64,000 nt of DNA from Deltaproteobacteria bacterium (GTDB taxonomy: Bacteria; Desulfobacterota; Desulfuromonadia; Geobacterales; Geobacteraceae): the NCBI GenBank assembly GCA_009668975.1, contig SBEG01000010.1, forward strand, positions 1 through 64,000, given 5' to 3'. Below are positions 8,021 to 17,712 of the stretch, piece by piece. The position numbers and the translations under genes are program-made. The notes under the pieces are model-generated. The model worked only from the letters and a program-made list of their open reading frames with translations. It was not told the origin of the DNA and did not search any database. Positions within the stretch are counted from its first letter, which is position 1. Every line of letters starts with the position of its first letter.

Positions 8021-10222
8021 TCAGTTCCTGGTCCGGTCGAGGATTTCCCGGACCTTGGCCATGAGCTCATCCGGCGGCTGCGGTTTGGCGATGAAATCAT
8101 GTTCGCTGCCAATTCCGCTGGAGCCGTTGAGGATATCGCCAGTATAGCCGCTGGTAAAAAGTACCCTGATATCGGGACGGATTGCCCGGATTCCTGCAAA
8201 AGCCTCCTTGCCATTCATCTTCGGCATGATCACGTCCAACACCAGCAGATCTATCACGTCCTGATATTCCTGAAAAAGCTCCAGTGCCTCCCTGCCGTTG
8301 GCAGCCTCGATTACGCTGTATCCGCACTCCTCGAAAAGCTCCCTGTTCAGCCTGCGCAAATCGTCATCATCCTCGGCAATGAGGATGGTTTCCGTCCCTG
8401 TTTTCATCGGGCAGGAGCAGGTTGCATCGCTCCGCGTCTCCTCTCCCGGCACCAGCGGAAAGTAGAGGGATACATCGGTCCCTTGTCCCGGCTTGCTGGA
8501 AACCCGGATACAGCCGTTCTGCTGCTTGATGATCCCATAGACAATGGCGAGCCCGAGACCGGTCCCCTTGCCCGGTTCCTTGGTCGTGAAGAAAGGCTCG
8601 AAGATTTTTTCCCGGGTATTTTCATCCATGCCGATTCCGGTGTCCGTCACCGAGATGCGGACAAAAGTCCCGCTCTGTTCGGAGCCGAAAGAATGATCAG
8701 ACTCCGCGTCCAGCTCTTCCAGGCCTGTGCTGATAAAGACCAGCCCCCCTGATGGCATGGCATCACGGGCATTGGTGACGAGATTCATCAGAACCTGTTC
8801 AAGCTGACCATCATCGGCCAGGATGATCAGCGGCCGATCGGCAAGCTCCGTCCTGAATTCAATATCCTCCCTGATCAGCCGGGACATCAGCTTACCCATT
8901 TTCTCGATGGCATCGTTGACATTCACCTGGTGCGGATTCGAAATTTGTTTGCGGCTGAAGGTCAGGAGACTCCGGGTCAGTCCCGAAGCTCGCTCGGCCG
9001 AGGTAAGTATCTGGGCGGCAAAATGCCGCAAGGGACTATGCTCCTCGGTCTTCATCACCAGGAGGTGGCCATAGCCGATGATGGCCGTCATGATATTGTT
9101 GAATTCATGGGCCACGCCCCCGGCCAACTGCCCGATCGCCTCCATTTTCTGAGAGTGATTCAACTGATTTTCCAGGCGGCGCTTCTCCTCCTCCGCCCAC
9201 CTGCGATCGCTGACGTCAGTGGTTGTCCCGGTCATGCGGAGCGGCTTGCCCGACTCATCCCATTCCACAACCTTGCCGCGATCCAGTATCCATTTCCACC
9301 CGCCATTGCGCGTCTGCATCCGGTACTCGATGGAATAATGGGGAACGGAACCAAGCAGATGCATGGCTATTTTGGTCCGGACGCCAAAGGCATCCTCCGG
9401 GTGAATCAGCTGGAAACCGTCCTGAAAACAGCGGATTACCTCGGAGAGGGAATAACCGAGGATCTCGGCCCAGCGATGACTCAGCTTGACCTCACCAGTT
9501 ACCAGTGACCAGTCCCAGAAACCGTCGTTACTCCCCTCCAGAACAAGGTTCAATTGCTCTTCACTTTCCCGGAGGCCCTTCTCCGCCGATTGAACCTCTT
9601 CGAGGGTCCGCGTCAGCAGGCTGGTTCTCTTTTCGATTTCCCGGTCCATATCGGACACCAGGCGGTGATTGATGATCAGCTGGCCGAGACAGTTGCAGTA
9701 AACGACCAGAAGCCGCTCATGCCATTCCGTGAAAAAAAATGATCGGGGATGGGAAATATTCAGCACACCGAGGACTTCGCCACCGGGCTGAAAAATCGGG
9801 ACACTGATGAGGGAACCTATCGCCTGACCGGGAACCGCTTTGAAACGTTCATCGGAAGAGCAATCGCGACAATGCTGGAGCTTCTTGGTCTGGACCGCAA
9901 GCCCCATGATCCCTTCACCCGTTGAGGCATCGAGGGAAACGGAACGCCGGGTCAGGGCGTTTTCAGGAATATCGAGGAGGATATCATCCCAGTCAAGGCC
10001 GACACAGTTGACAAGCTGGTCTTTCTGGAGGAGAAAAATCGAGCAGCGCTCCATGTCCAGGTTTTCCATCAACCCCCGCAGGGCCTTGCGCAGGATGGTA
10101 TCGAGATTGGGATAACGGATGTCGAGGGAACTGAGTGTGCTCAGAGCGGAGAAAGAATCGAGCAGATTGATGATCTGATCGTTCAACTCGGTAAATGCCC
10201 TGTCCGTCAAACAGCTATCCAT
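8021..10222 (-). CDS. hybrid sensor histidine kinase, GAF-PAS-HisKA-HATPase-REC
   Basis: This 733-residue cytoplasmic kinase has no transmembrane segment. Domains in order: GAF at about 40-190 (C-rich patch [13 protein letters not shown]), a short coiled linker, PAS/PAC at about 225-345, HisKA with phospho-acceptor H372 in GGVAHEFNN, HATPase at about 475-595 with N box [10 protein letters not shown] and G boxes, and a C-terminal receiver with the DDDD cluster and [13 protein letters not shown] around the phospho-Asp. ATG follows GGGAGA. The upstream HDOD gene ends only one base before this start, so the two are co-transcribed and probably work in one pathway. The signal is unknown; GAF and PAS could bind a small ligand or sense redox state. 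Confidence 0.9.
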   Translation of the reverse strand: MDSCLTDRAFTELNDQIINLLDSFSALSTLSSLDIRYPNLDTILRKALRGLMENLDMERCSIFLLQKDQLVNCVGLDWDDILLDIPENALTRRSVSLDASTGEGIMGLAVQTKKLQHCRDCSSDERFKAVPGQAIGSLISVPIFQPGGEVLGVLNISHPRSFFFTEWHERLLVVYCNCLGQLIINHRLVSDMDREIEKRTSLLTRTLEEVQSAEKGLRESEEQLNLVLEGSNDGFWDWSLVTGEVKLSHRWAEILGYSLSEVIRCFQDGFQLIHPEDAFGVRTKIAMHLLGSVPHYSIEYRMQTRNGGWKWILDRGKVVEWDESGKPLRMTGTTTDVSDRRWAEEEKRRLENQLNHSQKMEAIGQLAGGVAHEFNNIMTAIIGYGHLLVMKTEEHSPLRHFAAQILTSAERASGLTRSLLTFSRKQISNPHQVNVNDAIEKMGKLMSRLIREDIEFRTELADRPLIILADDGQLEQVLMNLVTNARDAMPSGGLVFISTGLEELDAESDHSFGSEQSGTFVRISVTDTGIGMDENTREKIFEPFFTTKEPGKGTGLGLAIVYGIIKQQNGCIRVSSKPGQGTDVSLYFPLVPGEETRSDATCSCPMKTGTETILIAEDDDDLRRLNRELFEECGYSVIEAANGREALELFQEYQDVIDLLVLDVIMPKMNGKEAFAGIRAIRPDIRVLFTSGYTGDILNGSSGIGSEHDFIAKPQPPDELMAKVREILDRTRN

Positions 10223-10223
10223 T

Positions 10224-11093
10224 TCATTCTCCCGTTGCCATCAACGCAGCCATGGTGTGGAGATCTTCCAGTTGTCCATCCAGGGTCAGATACATTTTTT
10301 CCAGCACGGGCTCGCCGATTCCCAGCAGCGACTCGAATTCCGGTTCCCGCGCTGCCGCTCCTTCGCTAAAAAGCCGTACGGCCTGGCGTTCGGCATAACC
10401 GACCAGGAGCACAATCGGCCAGAAATCGCCGCGGTAATCCGGTTGTTTGTGATGCTCCATGACACAGACAATATCTCTCGGCAAGTGCCACTTCCGGGCA
10501 AGCCAGCCCCCGGCCTGTGCCTGATCCATGCCGAGCACAGTGCGTATTTTATCGCTGACCGAGGGATTCTCCTCATCAAAGGGGAGAGAAAAGGCCCGGG
10601 AGAGTTCCGCGGGAAACAGATGCGCCAGCACGGTAACGCCAAGATTATGGAGCAATCCGTTGAGATGGATATTGTCAATTTCCTGGCGCAGGGAAGAATC
10701 GAGCGCGGGAAGCAGCGACTGCGAGATCTGGGCAGTTACCATGGCGGAAAACCAGAACTGGTCCGCCCGGAATCCGCTGCACTTTTTCACTTCAAAAACT
10801 TCGCTGAAGGCAAGTCCCATGACAAAACTCTTCACCAGCTTGATGCCGAGGACCTTATGGATGGCATCGTAGATGGTTCGTACCCCACCCGGCCAGCCGA
10901 AATAAGCCGCATTTGCCATGCCGAGGAGCCGTGCGGCAATGTCAGGAGCCTTTTCAATCGTTTCAGCCAGTTCCGTAATATCCGCATCGGGCGACATACA
11001 GAGTATTTTCTGGGCAATGAGGGGCATCGGAGGAATTTCTCTCAGCAGAAGAATCCTCTGTCGTACCTCGGCAGCAGTGACGTGTGCCTCCAT
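10224..11093 (-). CDS. HDOD-domain protein
   Basis: This 289-residue protein is a metal-independent HD-related output domain (HDOD) across most of its length, with the typical opening IPPMPLIAQKIL and core motifs LLGMANAAYFG, VLGIKLVKSFVMG and HLNGLLHNLGVTVL. HDOD proteins act in signalling, often coupled to kinases or cyclic-dinucleotide pathways. The gene sits one base before the hybrid kinase start, so the pair forms a two-gene operon. The frame extends to 11144, but ATG 11093 has AAAGGA upstream and fits the domain start. Confidence 0.85.
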   Translation of the reverse strand: MEAHVTAAEVRQRILLLREIPPMPLIAQKILCMSPDADITELAETIEKAPDIAARLLGMANAAYFGWPGGVRTIYDAIHKVLGIKLVKSFVMGLAFSEVFEVKKCSGFRADQFWFSAMVTAQISQSLLPALDSSLRQEIDNIHLNGLLHNLGVTVLAHLFPAELSRAFSLPFDEENPSVSDKIRTVLGMDQAQAGGWLARKWHLPRDIVCVMEHHKQPDYRGDFWPIVLLVGYAERQAVRLFSEGAAAREPEFESLLGIGEPVLEKMYLTLDGQLEDLHTMAALMATGE

Positions 11094-11207
11094 TCCAACT
11101 ATCCTTTCGCGGACTTTTCCTTCACGACGTGCGTGCCCATCCATGAAATTGTGCCAGCGCGTTTGGCAGGCAATTTTACTCCGTCAGCACGGACGAATCC
11201 AGCGGAA

Positions 11208-11247
11208 ACACCACCTCCCCCAACAACACTCGTGGGGAAGATGGTGT
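11208..11247. other. imperfect hairpin upstream of the HDOD-kinase operon
   Basis: The arms ACACCACCTCCCC and GGGGAAGATGGTGT pair with one bulge and one mismatch. It lies in the 232 bp gap between the rubredoxin-like gene and the HDOD gene. No U-rich tail follows on either strand, so it could be a leader structure or nothing functional. Confidence 0.35.
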
Positions 11248-11325
11248 CCTTCATTCTCTTCGCCGAAACTGAGCAAAACTTGAATTTATTCTATTACAGG
11301 TGGGACATGCAACAGCAACTAATGA

Positions 11326-11433
11326 TTATTCCTCTTTCTGAAAGTTGCCTTTTTCCTGGCACTGAGGACATTTTTGGGGCTTACAACGGCCTTCCTTTGT
11401 AAATCCGCAACTCTTACATTTCCATACCGCCAT
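11326..11433 (-). CDS. RCKP-type rubredoxin-like mini-protein (35 aa)
   Basis: A 35-codon frame, easily missed: it begins MAVWKCKSCGFTKEGRCKP and ends with CPQCQEKGNFQKEE. Two CxxC pairs (C6/C9 and C22/C25) make a rubredoxin-like or zinc-ribbon metal site, and C17 lies in an RCKP motif that names a small delta-proteobacterial rubredoxin-like family. AAAGGAG stands seven bases before ATG 11433, strong support for translation. It is followed by the HDOD gene (232 bp) and preceded by hypE. An electron-transfer role is inferred from the fold only. Confidence 0.8.
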   Translation of the reverse strand: MAVWKCKSCGFTKEGRCKPQKCPQCQEKGNFQKEE

Positions 11434-11488
11434 AATCTGCTCCTTTCATTGGTGTTATTGTGGGATTGTAGCTTTCCTGACGATTCTA

Positions 11489-12499
11489 CTAACAGATGCG
11501 AGGCAGCTGCTCACCGGCCAACATCTCAACGGCGCGCGTTCCCCCGACCAGGGTTTCCAGCCGGACCTTGCCGCCGCTTCCAGCGCAGACCTCACCGATA
11601 ATTGCCGCATCCCGTCCAAGAGGGTGCGCCTTCATCCTTTCCAGGACCCGGTCCGCAGCGTCCGCGGCAACGATCACGAGCATCTTCCCTTCATTGGCCA
11701 CATAAAGCGGGTCGAGTCCCAGCACCGCACAGACTCCGCGCACCGCTCCCTTCAGGGGCAACGATGCTTCATCGAGATTAATGGTTACCTCTGACTGGAT
11801 CGCGATCTCCTTGAGGGTCGTGGCGACACCGCCGCGGGTCGGGTCACGCAGAACATGGATCGCCTGACCTTCCTCCAGCAGACTCTCCACAAGGCCATTC
11901 AGGGGAGCGCAATCACTGAGGATATCGGTATCCAGATCCAGCCCCTCGCGTTTCGCCATAACGGCAACCCCATGATCACCGATGGTGCCGTTGATCAGGA
12001 TCTTGTCCCCTACCCGGGCATTGGCCCCGCCGATTTTCAACTTATGCCGGAAAAAACCGATCCCGGAAGTATTGATAAAAATCCGGTCAGCCTTGCCGCG
12101 CGGGACAACCTTGGTGTCACCGGCGACAATGACCACACCGGCCAGATCAGCCGCCTCCCGCATGGAGCGGAGAATTTCGGCAAGCTCAGCGCGGCTGAAA
12201 CCCTCTTCCATGATGAGTCCGACCGTGATGGCAATTGGCTGCGCCCCGACCATGGCCAGATCGTTGACCGTGCCGTTGACAGCCAGGTGCCCGATGTTTC
12301 CGCCGGGGAAAAAAATGGGGTCCACCACGTACGAGTCGGTGGTAAAGGCAAGCCGACGCCCGCCATGACGCAGGATCGCCGCATCGTTCTGTCCCGCAAT
12401 CGGAATTCCCGACAGGGTGGGAATGATAAGCTCATCCAGCAGTTGATGGGAAAGCCTGCCGCCACTGCCGTGTCCGAGCAGTATCAGGTCGTTATCCAC
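11489..12499 (-). CDS. hypE: [NiFe]-hydrogenase maturation protein HypE
   Basis: HypE dehydrates the thiocarbamate on its own C-terminal cysteine to make the cyanide ligand of the hydrogenase iron centre. The sequence (336 residues) shows the ATP-binding GHGSGGRLSHQLL near the start and the ATP-loop GQNDAA, and it ends in the diagnostic PRIC, whose final Cys is the carbamoyl acceptor. The frame extends to 12547, but GTG 12499 has AAAGGAG six bases upstream and gives the family start. It is the last gene of the hypA-B-F-C-D-E run. Confidence 0.95.
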   Translation of the reverse strand: MDNDLILLGHGSGGRLSHQLLDELIIPTLSGIPIAGQNDAAILRHGGRRLAFTTDSYVVDPIFFPGGNIGHLAVNGTVNDLAMVGAQPIAITVGLIMEEGFSRAELAEILRSMREAADLAGVVIVAGDTKVVPRGKADRIFINTSGIGFFRHKLKIGGANARVGDKILINGTIGDHGVAVMAKREGLDLDTDILSDCAPLNGLVESLLEEGQAIHVLRDPTRGGVATTLKEIAIQSEVTINLDEASLPLKGAVRGVCAVLGLDPLYVANEGKMLVIVAADAADRVLERMKAHPLGRDAAIIGEVCAGSGGKVRLETLVGGTRAVEMLAGEQLPRIC

Positions 12500-12593
12500 T
12501 GTGTACTCCTTTGTATTCAGGTGGTAATGCTGAAGACTGAAGACCAAAGGTATTCTTTGAGCTCTTTTCCTTCAACCTTCATTCTTCAGCCTT

Positions 12594-13703
12594 CTACCTT
12601 GTACCTGCCTCTCCATACTTATATGCCGCGGCACAGCTCCCTTCCGAGGAAACCATGCAGGCTCCGACCGGTTGCTCCGGCGTGCAGGCGGTCCGGAAAA
12701 GGGGGCAGTCGATCGGCGCGATTTTGCCTTTCAGCACCTCGCCGCAGCAGCAGCCTTCCGGTTCCCGCGGTTCCTCCACCGTCACCGGCAGCGCTTTCAG
12801 CGCATCAAAGCGGGCAAATTCCGGTGCGATATCGAGACCACTTCCCGGAATCACACCCAGGCCTCGCCAGGCTGCGTCGGCAGGAACAAAGACCCGGGAG
12901 AGGAGTTCCCTGGCCTTCGTATTCCCTTCCGGCAGGACAAAACGGCGATACTGGTTCTCCACTGTGCTTCGGCCTTCGACAACCTGCTTGACCAGCATTT
13001 CCACCCCTTGCATGATGTCGGCCGGTTCGAAGCCGGTTACCACGCAGGGCACGCCATGCTCCTCGGCCAGGAAGCGGTAGGCCTCCGTGCCGATGATGGT
13101 ACTCACATGGGCCGGGCAGAGATAGCCGTCAATGGCAAGGTCGGGATCGTCCGAAAGGATACTCATGGGAATGGGGATCGTCTTATGGGCAGCCAGGACG
13201 AAAAAATTTTCACTCCCGCGGGAAGCGGCGGAAAGGATCGTGCCGGCAATGGTCGGTGCCGTGGTCTCGAAACCGACGCCCAGGAAAATAACCCGCTTTT
13301 CCGGATTCTTCCCGGCCAAAGCCAAGGCGTCCAAGGGCGAATAGACGATCCGGATGTCGGCTCCCTTGGCCCGCTCCTGCATCAGGCTGGAGGTGGAACC
13401 GGGAACGCGCACCATGTCGCCAAAGGTGGCAACAATGGTATTCGGCTGCCGGGCAAAGGCAACGGCACTGTCCACATAGCTGACCGGCGTGACGCAGACC
13501 GGACAGCCGGGTCCGGAAATGAGCCGTACGCCGGGGGGCAGCAGGCTCCTGATGCCGTACTGATAGATGGACATGGTATGGGTGCCGCAGACCTCCATGA
13601 AAGTCAGCGGAGTTATCAGCCCTTCGGCAAGGCGGGCGATCTGCTGCGCCAGGGCCTGAACGATCTCCCGATTGCGAAATTCGTCAAGGATGGCCCGGTT
13701 CAT
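12594..13703 (-). CDS. hypD: [NiFe]-hydrogenase maturation protein HypD
   Basis: HypD is the 4Fe-4S scaffold on which, with HypC, the Fe(CN)2CO unit is built. All conserved cysteine blocks are visible in the 369 residues: EVCGTHTMSIYQYG, SGPGCPVCVTP, GFETTAPT, and the C-terminal cluster region EGCCCGEVLKG...DCPLFRTACTPEQPVGACMVSSEGSCAAAYKYG. Its ATG at 13703 overlaps the hypC stop as ATGA, so translation is coupled with its partner HypC. Confidence 0.96.
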   Translation of the reverse strand: MNRAILDEFRNREIVQALAQQIARLAEGLITPLTFMEVCGTHTMSIYQYGIRSLLPPGVRLISGPGCPVCVTPVSYVDSAVAFARQPNTIVATFGDMVRVPGSTSSLMQERAKGADIRIVYSPLDALALAGKNPEKRVIFLGVGFETTAPTIAGTILSAASRGSENFFVLAAHKTIPIPMSILSDDPDLAIDGYLCPAHVSTIIGTEAYRFLAEEHGVPCVVTGFEPADIMQGVEMLVKQVVEGRSTVENQYRRFVLPEGNTKARELLSRVFVPADAAWRGLGVIPGSGLDIAPEFARFDALKALPVTVEEPREPEGCCCGEVLKGKIAPIDCPLFRTACTPEQPVGACMVSSEGSCAAAYKYGEAGTR

Positions 13704-13930
13704 GCCGGCGCCTGCAATTCGAGACATTCCCGCATCAGGGACAGAGTCTCCAGGGCCTCTGCCTCATCAAGGCGGCTGATGGCAAAGCCGGCATGGATCA
13801 GGACATAATCGCCCACCTGCACGTCTTCACCAAGCATCATCAGGCTCGCCTCCCGGCTAACCCCATCAATCTCCGCGACGATCTGATCACCGTCTCTACT
13901 TGTTATCTGCATCGGAACCGCAAGGCACAT
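13700..13930 (-). CDS. hypC: hydrogenase maturation chaperone HypC
   Basis: This 76-residue protein begins MCLAVPMQI. The penultimate-position Cys2 is the family's iron-binding residue, exposed after removal of Met1. The GDYVLIHAGFAISRL segment is also characteristic. HypC carries the Fe(CN)2CO group between HypD and the hydrogenase large subunit. It overlaps hypD by four bases and follows hypF after one base. Confidence 0.95.
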   Translation of the reverse strand: MCLAVPMQITSRDGDQIVAEIDGVSREASLMMLGEDVQVGDYVLIHAGFAISRLDEAEALETLSLMRECLELQAPA

Positions 13931-13931
13931 G

Positions 13932-16220
13932 TTAGATACTCCTTCCTGCTATGATTGCCTGTCCCAGGGCCAGTCCCCCATCATTGGGAGGTGCGAGCCG
14001 CTGGAGGTACACCTGAAAACCCTCTGCCGTGAGCAGAGAGAGGATTCCCTCTGTCAGCAGCTTGTTCTGAAAGACACCGCCCGACAGGACCACCCGTTCC
14101 AGGCCGGTTTCCTTTCGAATGCTGTCGCAAACCGCCGCGCTGGCCGCGGCAAGTGTGTTGTGGAAGGCACGGGCCAGTGCCGCACGCTCCCGGCCCTCGG
14201 CACTCTCCCGGACCAATGCCCGGAACAGCGGGCCAAAATCAATTGTCGTACCTTCCCCCTCCTGGTGGATGTCAAAGGGGTAAACGTGGCAGGTCTCACT
14301 CTCCTCGGCCAGGGCCTCCAGTTCGATCGCCGCCTGCCCTTCATAGGAAACCCTGTTCCGCAGACCGACGAGAGCGGCAGCCGCATCAAAGAGCCGGCCG
14401 CAGCTGGAGGTGAGGGGTGAGTTGATCCGCCTTTCCACCATGGAAAGGAACAATTTCCGGTGCTCCGCGGGAATCTCGTCAAGAAACGGCAGCGGCAGAT
14501 CATAGAGCCCCGCCCCGAAAGCTGCATGAAGATAGGCAAAGGCCATCCGGAAAGGTTCCCGGACCGCCGCATCCCCTCCCGGCATCGGCACCTGCCGGAA
14601 ATGCCCCCAGCGACGGAAAGATTGGTAGCCGCCGACGAGGAATTCTCCGCCCCAGATGGTTCCGTCGCTACCATAGCCGGTCCCATCGAAGATGACCCCG
14701 ATGGTCTCCCCTTCCAGGCGGTTCTCGGCCATGCAGGAGGCCAGGTGGGCATGATGGTGCTGCACCGGAATCCGCGGAAGATCTTCAAGACCCTGCGCAT
14801 ACACCGTGGAAAGGTAATCGGGGTGCAGGTCGTGGGCCACAACATCGGGACGGATCGCGAGGATCTGTTCCAGGTGAGCTACGGTCTCCTCGAGGGAGCG
14901 GAGGACCGCGTCGTTTCGCAGATCTCCGATATGCTGGCTGAGAAAGGCCTGGTCAGTCCTGGTCAGACAGACGGCGCCCTTCAGCTCGGCGCCCACCGCC
15001 AGGACGCTCTTCTGGGAGGACGGCAGGACAATGGCCCGCGGCACATAGCCGCGCGAGCGGCGGAGAAAGATCGTGTTCCCCTGAAAGACCCTGATCACCG
15101 AATCATCGGTGCGGGTATGGATCCCCCGGTCATGTATGAGATAATAATCGGCGATTCCCTGCAGGCGCTCGCGGGCATCCTCGTCCCGGTAGGCGATTGG
15201 TTCATCGGAAAGATTGCCGCTCGTCATCACCAAAGCATGAAAAGTATCTTTGAGCAGCAGGTGATGGAGCGGTGTCGAAGGCAGCATGACGCCGAAATAG
15301 CCATTGGCCGGAGCGACCAGAGGTGCGATCCTGTTCCCCGGCCGCTTGCGCAGCAGAACGATCGGTTTTTCGACACCTTCCAGAAGCCGCTGCTCGGTCT
15401 GATCAAATTCGGCATAGCCGGCGACCTCCGCCAGGTCGGAAGACATGATGGCAAAGGGCTTTTCATCGCGTTTCTTCCGAGTCCGGAGTTCCCGAACCGC
15501 CTCGGCATTGCAGGCATCAACCGCGAGATGGTAGCCGCCCAACCCCTTGATCGCCAGTATCTTCCCTTCCCGAAGCAAAGAGATGGCCGTTTCCAGGGGA
15601 TCAGCGGCAACCGCCCGCCCCCCAGCGTCCAGAAGCTCCAGACGTGGACCGCAGACCGGACAGGCCACCGGTTGGGCATGGAAGCGCCGGTCCAGCGGAT
15701 TTTCGTATTCGGCCCGGCACTGGGGACAAAGGGGAAAAGAGGCCATGGTGGTAAACGGCCGGTCATAGGGGACACCGGTAATAATCGTATAGCGCGGGCC
15801 GCAGTTGGTGCAGTTGATGAACGGATAGCGGTAACGCCGGTCTGACGGGTCGAAAAGCTCCCCGAGACAATCAGGACAGACATCGCCGTCAGGAGCGATC
15901 TGGATACTGTTTTCTCCGCCGCCGCTTTTCAGGATGAGAAAAGCGGACTCTTTCACCGTGGGAATCTCTGCCGATGCGATGGAGGAAATAACCGCCAACG
16001 GGGGTGTCTTTTTAGACAGATCTGCCAAGAAAGAATTCAGCTGCTCTTCTGCTCCCTGAACTTCAAGAAAAACTCCGGAGGGCGTATTCCGCACCCAGCC
16101 GGTCAACCCGGCGTCCACCGCCAGACGATAGACAAAGGGCCGGAAGCCGACGCCCTGGACGATGCCCTGAATTGTCACTGAAAATCTTTTACTCGTGGCC
16201 TGACTCCGTATTTGTATCAC
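13932..16220 (-). CDS. hypF: carbamoyltransferase HypF
   Basis: HypF converts carbamoyl phosphate to carbamoyl-adenylate and passes the group to HypE. The 762 residues show all parts: an acylphosphatase domain with GIVQGVGFRPFVYRLA near 18-33; two zinc fingers (CPDC...CTNCGPRYT and CPQC...CPVCGP) at about 110-190; a YrdC-like nucleotide domain (KGLGGYHLAVDA, RKKRDEKPFAIM); and the Kae1-like domain with HHHAHLASCMAEN and FDGTGYGSDGTIWGGE. The annotated start is GTG 16220 with no clear ribosome site, so a start up to about 15 codons downstream is possible. The MITE-like element at 16248-16379 lies immediately upstream, separating it from hypB. Confidence 0.95.
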   Translation of the reverse strand: MIQIRSQATSKRFSVTIQGIVQGVGFRPFVYRLAVDAGLTGWVRNTPSGVFLEVQGAEEQLNSFLADLSKKTPPLAVISSIASAEIPTVKESAFLILKSGGGENSIQIAPDGDVCPDCLGELFDPSDRRYRYPFINCTNCGPRYTIITGVPYDRPFTTMASFPLCPQCRAEYENPLDRRFHAQPVACPVCGPRLELLDAGGRAVAADPLETAISLLREGKILAIKGLGGYHLAVDACNAEAVRELRTRKKRDEKPFAIMSSDLAEVAGYAEFDQTEQRLLEGVEKPIVLLRKRPGNRIAPLVAPANGYFGVMLPSTPLHHLLLKDTFHALVMTSGNLSDEPIAYRDEDARERLQGIADYYLIHDRGIHTRTDDSVIRVFQGNTIFLRRSRGYVPRAIVLPSSQKSVLAVGAELKGAVCLTRTDQAFLSQHIGDLRNDAVLRSLEETVAHLEQILAIRPDVVAHDLHPDYLSTVYAQGLEDLPRIPVQHHHAHLASCMAENRLEGETIGVIFDGTGYGSDGTIWGGEFLVGGYQSFRRWGHFRQVPMPGGDAAVREPFRMAFAYLHAAFGAGLYDLPLPFLDEIPAEHRKLFLSMVERRINSPLTSSCGRLFDAAAALVGLRNRVSYEGQAAIELEALAEESETCHVYPFDIHQEGEGTTIDFGPLFRALVRESAEGRERAALARAFHNTLAAASAAVCDSIRKETGLERVVLSGGVFQNKLLTEGILSLLTAEGFQVYLQRLAPPNDGGLALGQAIIAGRSI

Positions 16221-16247
16221 AGGGTTTACGGCAAAATCCCCAAGGGT

Positions 16248-16379
16248 CTAGTACCATGTAACACTTGTTTTTTCGTATGCAACCCCTCCAAGCCTCCCCT
16301 TGACAGCGGAGACTTAAAGGCTTCCCCACTGTCAAGGCGGGATTGAGGGGGGTTGATTTTAGGTGCTACATTGTACTAG
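16248..16379. mobile_element. 132 bp MITE-like inverted-repeat element
   Basis: The ends are CTAGTACCATGTAACAC on the left and the complement of CTAGTACAATGTAGCAC on the right (15 of 17 matching). A second inner pair, AACCCCTCCAAGCC... against a complementary ...GAGGGGGGTT, and CTTGACAG/CTGTCAAG, extend the symmetry so that the whole element can fold into one long hairpin. It has no coding capacity. It sits in the hypB-hypF gap, so it is transcribed within the operon. Only one copy is in the window. Confidence 0.75.
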
Positions 16380-16402
16380 AGGATGAAAATGATAAGTCCT
16401 GG

Positions 16403-17203
16403 TCAGCGCGGCCTGATTCCGGCAGCCAACCATTCGTACCAGGCATTCATACCCTCGCCGGTTTTGCTGGAAACGTCAAATATGAGAATCTCGGGGTTCA
16501 CCTTCCGGGCCATTTCCTTGCACTTTTCCATATCGAAATCAACATGGGGCAATAGATCAACCTTATTGAGGAGCATGACATCGGCATTGTGAAACATGGC
16601 CGGATATTTGAGTGGCTTGTCCTCACCCTCGGTGACGCTCAGAACGACAACCTTGTGGTTTTCACCCAGATCGAACGAAGCCGGACAGACCAGATTGCCC
16701 ACATTCTCGATCAGGAGAACATCCAGGTTCTCGAGATCAAAATTCTCGATGGCGTGGCCGACCATATGGGCATCCAGGTGGCAGCCGGCACCGGTGTTGA
16801 CCTGCCGAACCGGAACTCCGGTTGCGGCAATCCGCACCGCGTCGTTGTCCGTTTGCTGATCGCCCTCGACGACGGCAAAATGGAATTTCTGCCGCAGGTC
16901 ATGCAGGGTGCGCTCAAGGATGGTGGTTTTGCCGGAGCCGGGAGAACTGACCAGATTCAGGACAAAAACACCCTTGCGGAAAAAGAGGTTCCGGTTTTCC
17001 CGTGCCAGACGGTTGTTCTTTGAGAGGATATCGGTTTCGACGGCAATTTTCCTGGCATTTTCCGTCTCACTTTGGCTGTGGGAGTGCCCATGATGATCGT
17101 GATCGTGCTTATGATCGTGACCGTGTTCATGGTCGTGGTCGTGTTCATGGTCGTGGTTATGATCGTGGTGATGGTCTTCAGGACAACCGCATACGGTACA
17201 CAT
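16403..17203 (-). CDS. hypB: hydrogenase nickel-insertion GTPase HypB
   Basis: HypB delivers nickel to the hydrogenase large subunit using GTP, together with HypA. From ATG 17203 it starts MCTVCGCPE, matching the N-terminal CxxCGC high-affinity nickel site of E. coli HypB. About 18 histidines follow within residues 11-43 in HxH repeats, a nickel-storage tract. The G domain has NLVSSPGSGKTT (P-loop), an EGD motif, ENVGNLVCP and the specificity motif LLNKVDLL. A TTG lies at 17215, but the GGAGG directly precedes it; the ATG is preferred despite a 12-base spacing because the nickel motif then starts at Met1. It lies four bases from the hypA stop. Confidence 0.96.
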   Translation of the reverse strand: MCTVCGCPEDHHHDHNHDHEHDHDHEHGHDHKHDHDHHGHSHSQSETENARKIAVETDILSKNNRLARENRNLFFRKGVFVLNLVSSPGSGKTTILERTLHDLRQKFHFAVVEGDQQTDNDAVRIAATGVPVRQVNTGAGCHLDAHMVGHAIENFDLENLDVLLIENVGNLVCPASFDLGENHKVVVLSVTEGEDKPLKYPAMFHNADVMLLNKVDLLPHVDFDMEKCKEMARKVNPEILIFDVSSKTGEGMNAWYEWLAAGIRPR

Positions 17204-17207
17204 GGAT

Positions 17208-17540
17208 TCAGTCAACCTCCATTTCTTTCACCCGCAGCTCTTCACCGGATTTGATGGTTACCTGGTGACTGCCACAGGAAGGACAGCTGTTATAGTAGGA
17301 TCGCAGGTGGAACTCTTTCGAACAATCGTGGCACTTCCCCATTGCGGGAATCCGTTCAATAGTCAATCGTGCCCCTTCCAGAAGTGTCCCCTTGGAGCAG
17401 GCTTCGAAACAGAACTCCAACGCTTCCGGGACAACACTACTCAATTCGCCAACCTCAAGGACCACCGCGGTAACGCGCCGCCCCCCGGAGTTGCTTTCAC
17501 AGATTTCAACCACGCCCTGAGTCAGGGATAATTCGTGCAT
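17208..17540 (-). CDS. hypA: hydrogenase nickel metallochaperone HypA
   Basis: HypA (110 residues) begins MHELSL with the N-terminal nickel ligand His2. It has the structural zinc site built from two CxxC pairs, KCHDCSKEF and SCPSCGS, at about 69-94. It works with HypB in nickel insertion. It is the first gene of the hyp run; its promoter should lie in 17541-17712, an AT-richer gap of 172 bp shared with the Nudix gene's 3' side. Confidence 0.95.
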   Translation of the reverse strand: MHELSLTQGVVEICESNSGGRRVTAVVLEVGELSSVVPEALEFCFEACSKGTLLEGARLTIERIPAMGKCHDCSKEFHLRSYYNSCPSCGSHQVTIKSGEELRVKEMEVD

Positions 17541-17712
17541 AATTCCGCCATGTTAGGAAAACTAAGGACATCAAGCCGGATGATGGGACGTCGAGGAGAA
17601 TATTGTAATCTTTTTGTATACTAGCAAATAGCGAAAATTTTATGAAGGGATAAATTTTCGCGTTGGAAAAAGCTCTGAGATTGGCACTCCAGCTGCATTC
17701 CTAACTGAATAT

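Noticed and set aside
10257..11402. 381-residue plus-strand frame
   Set aside because: Antisense to the HDOD gene and the small rubredoxin-like gene, both better supported.
14460..15845. 461-residue plus-strand frame
   Set aside because: Antisense to hypF, which shows all expected domains.
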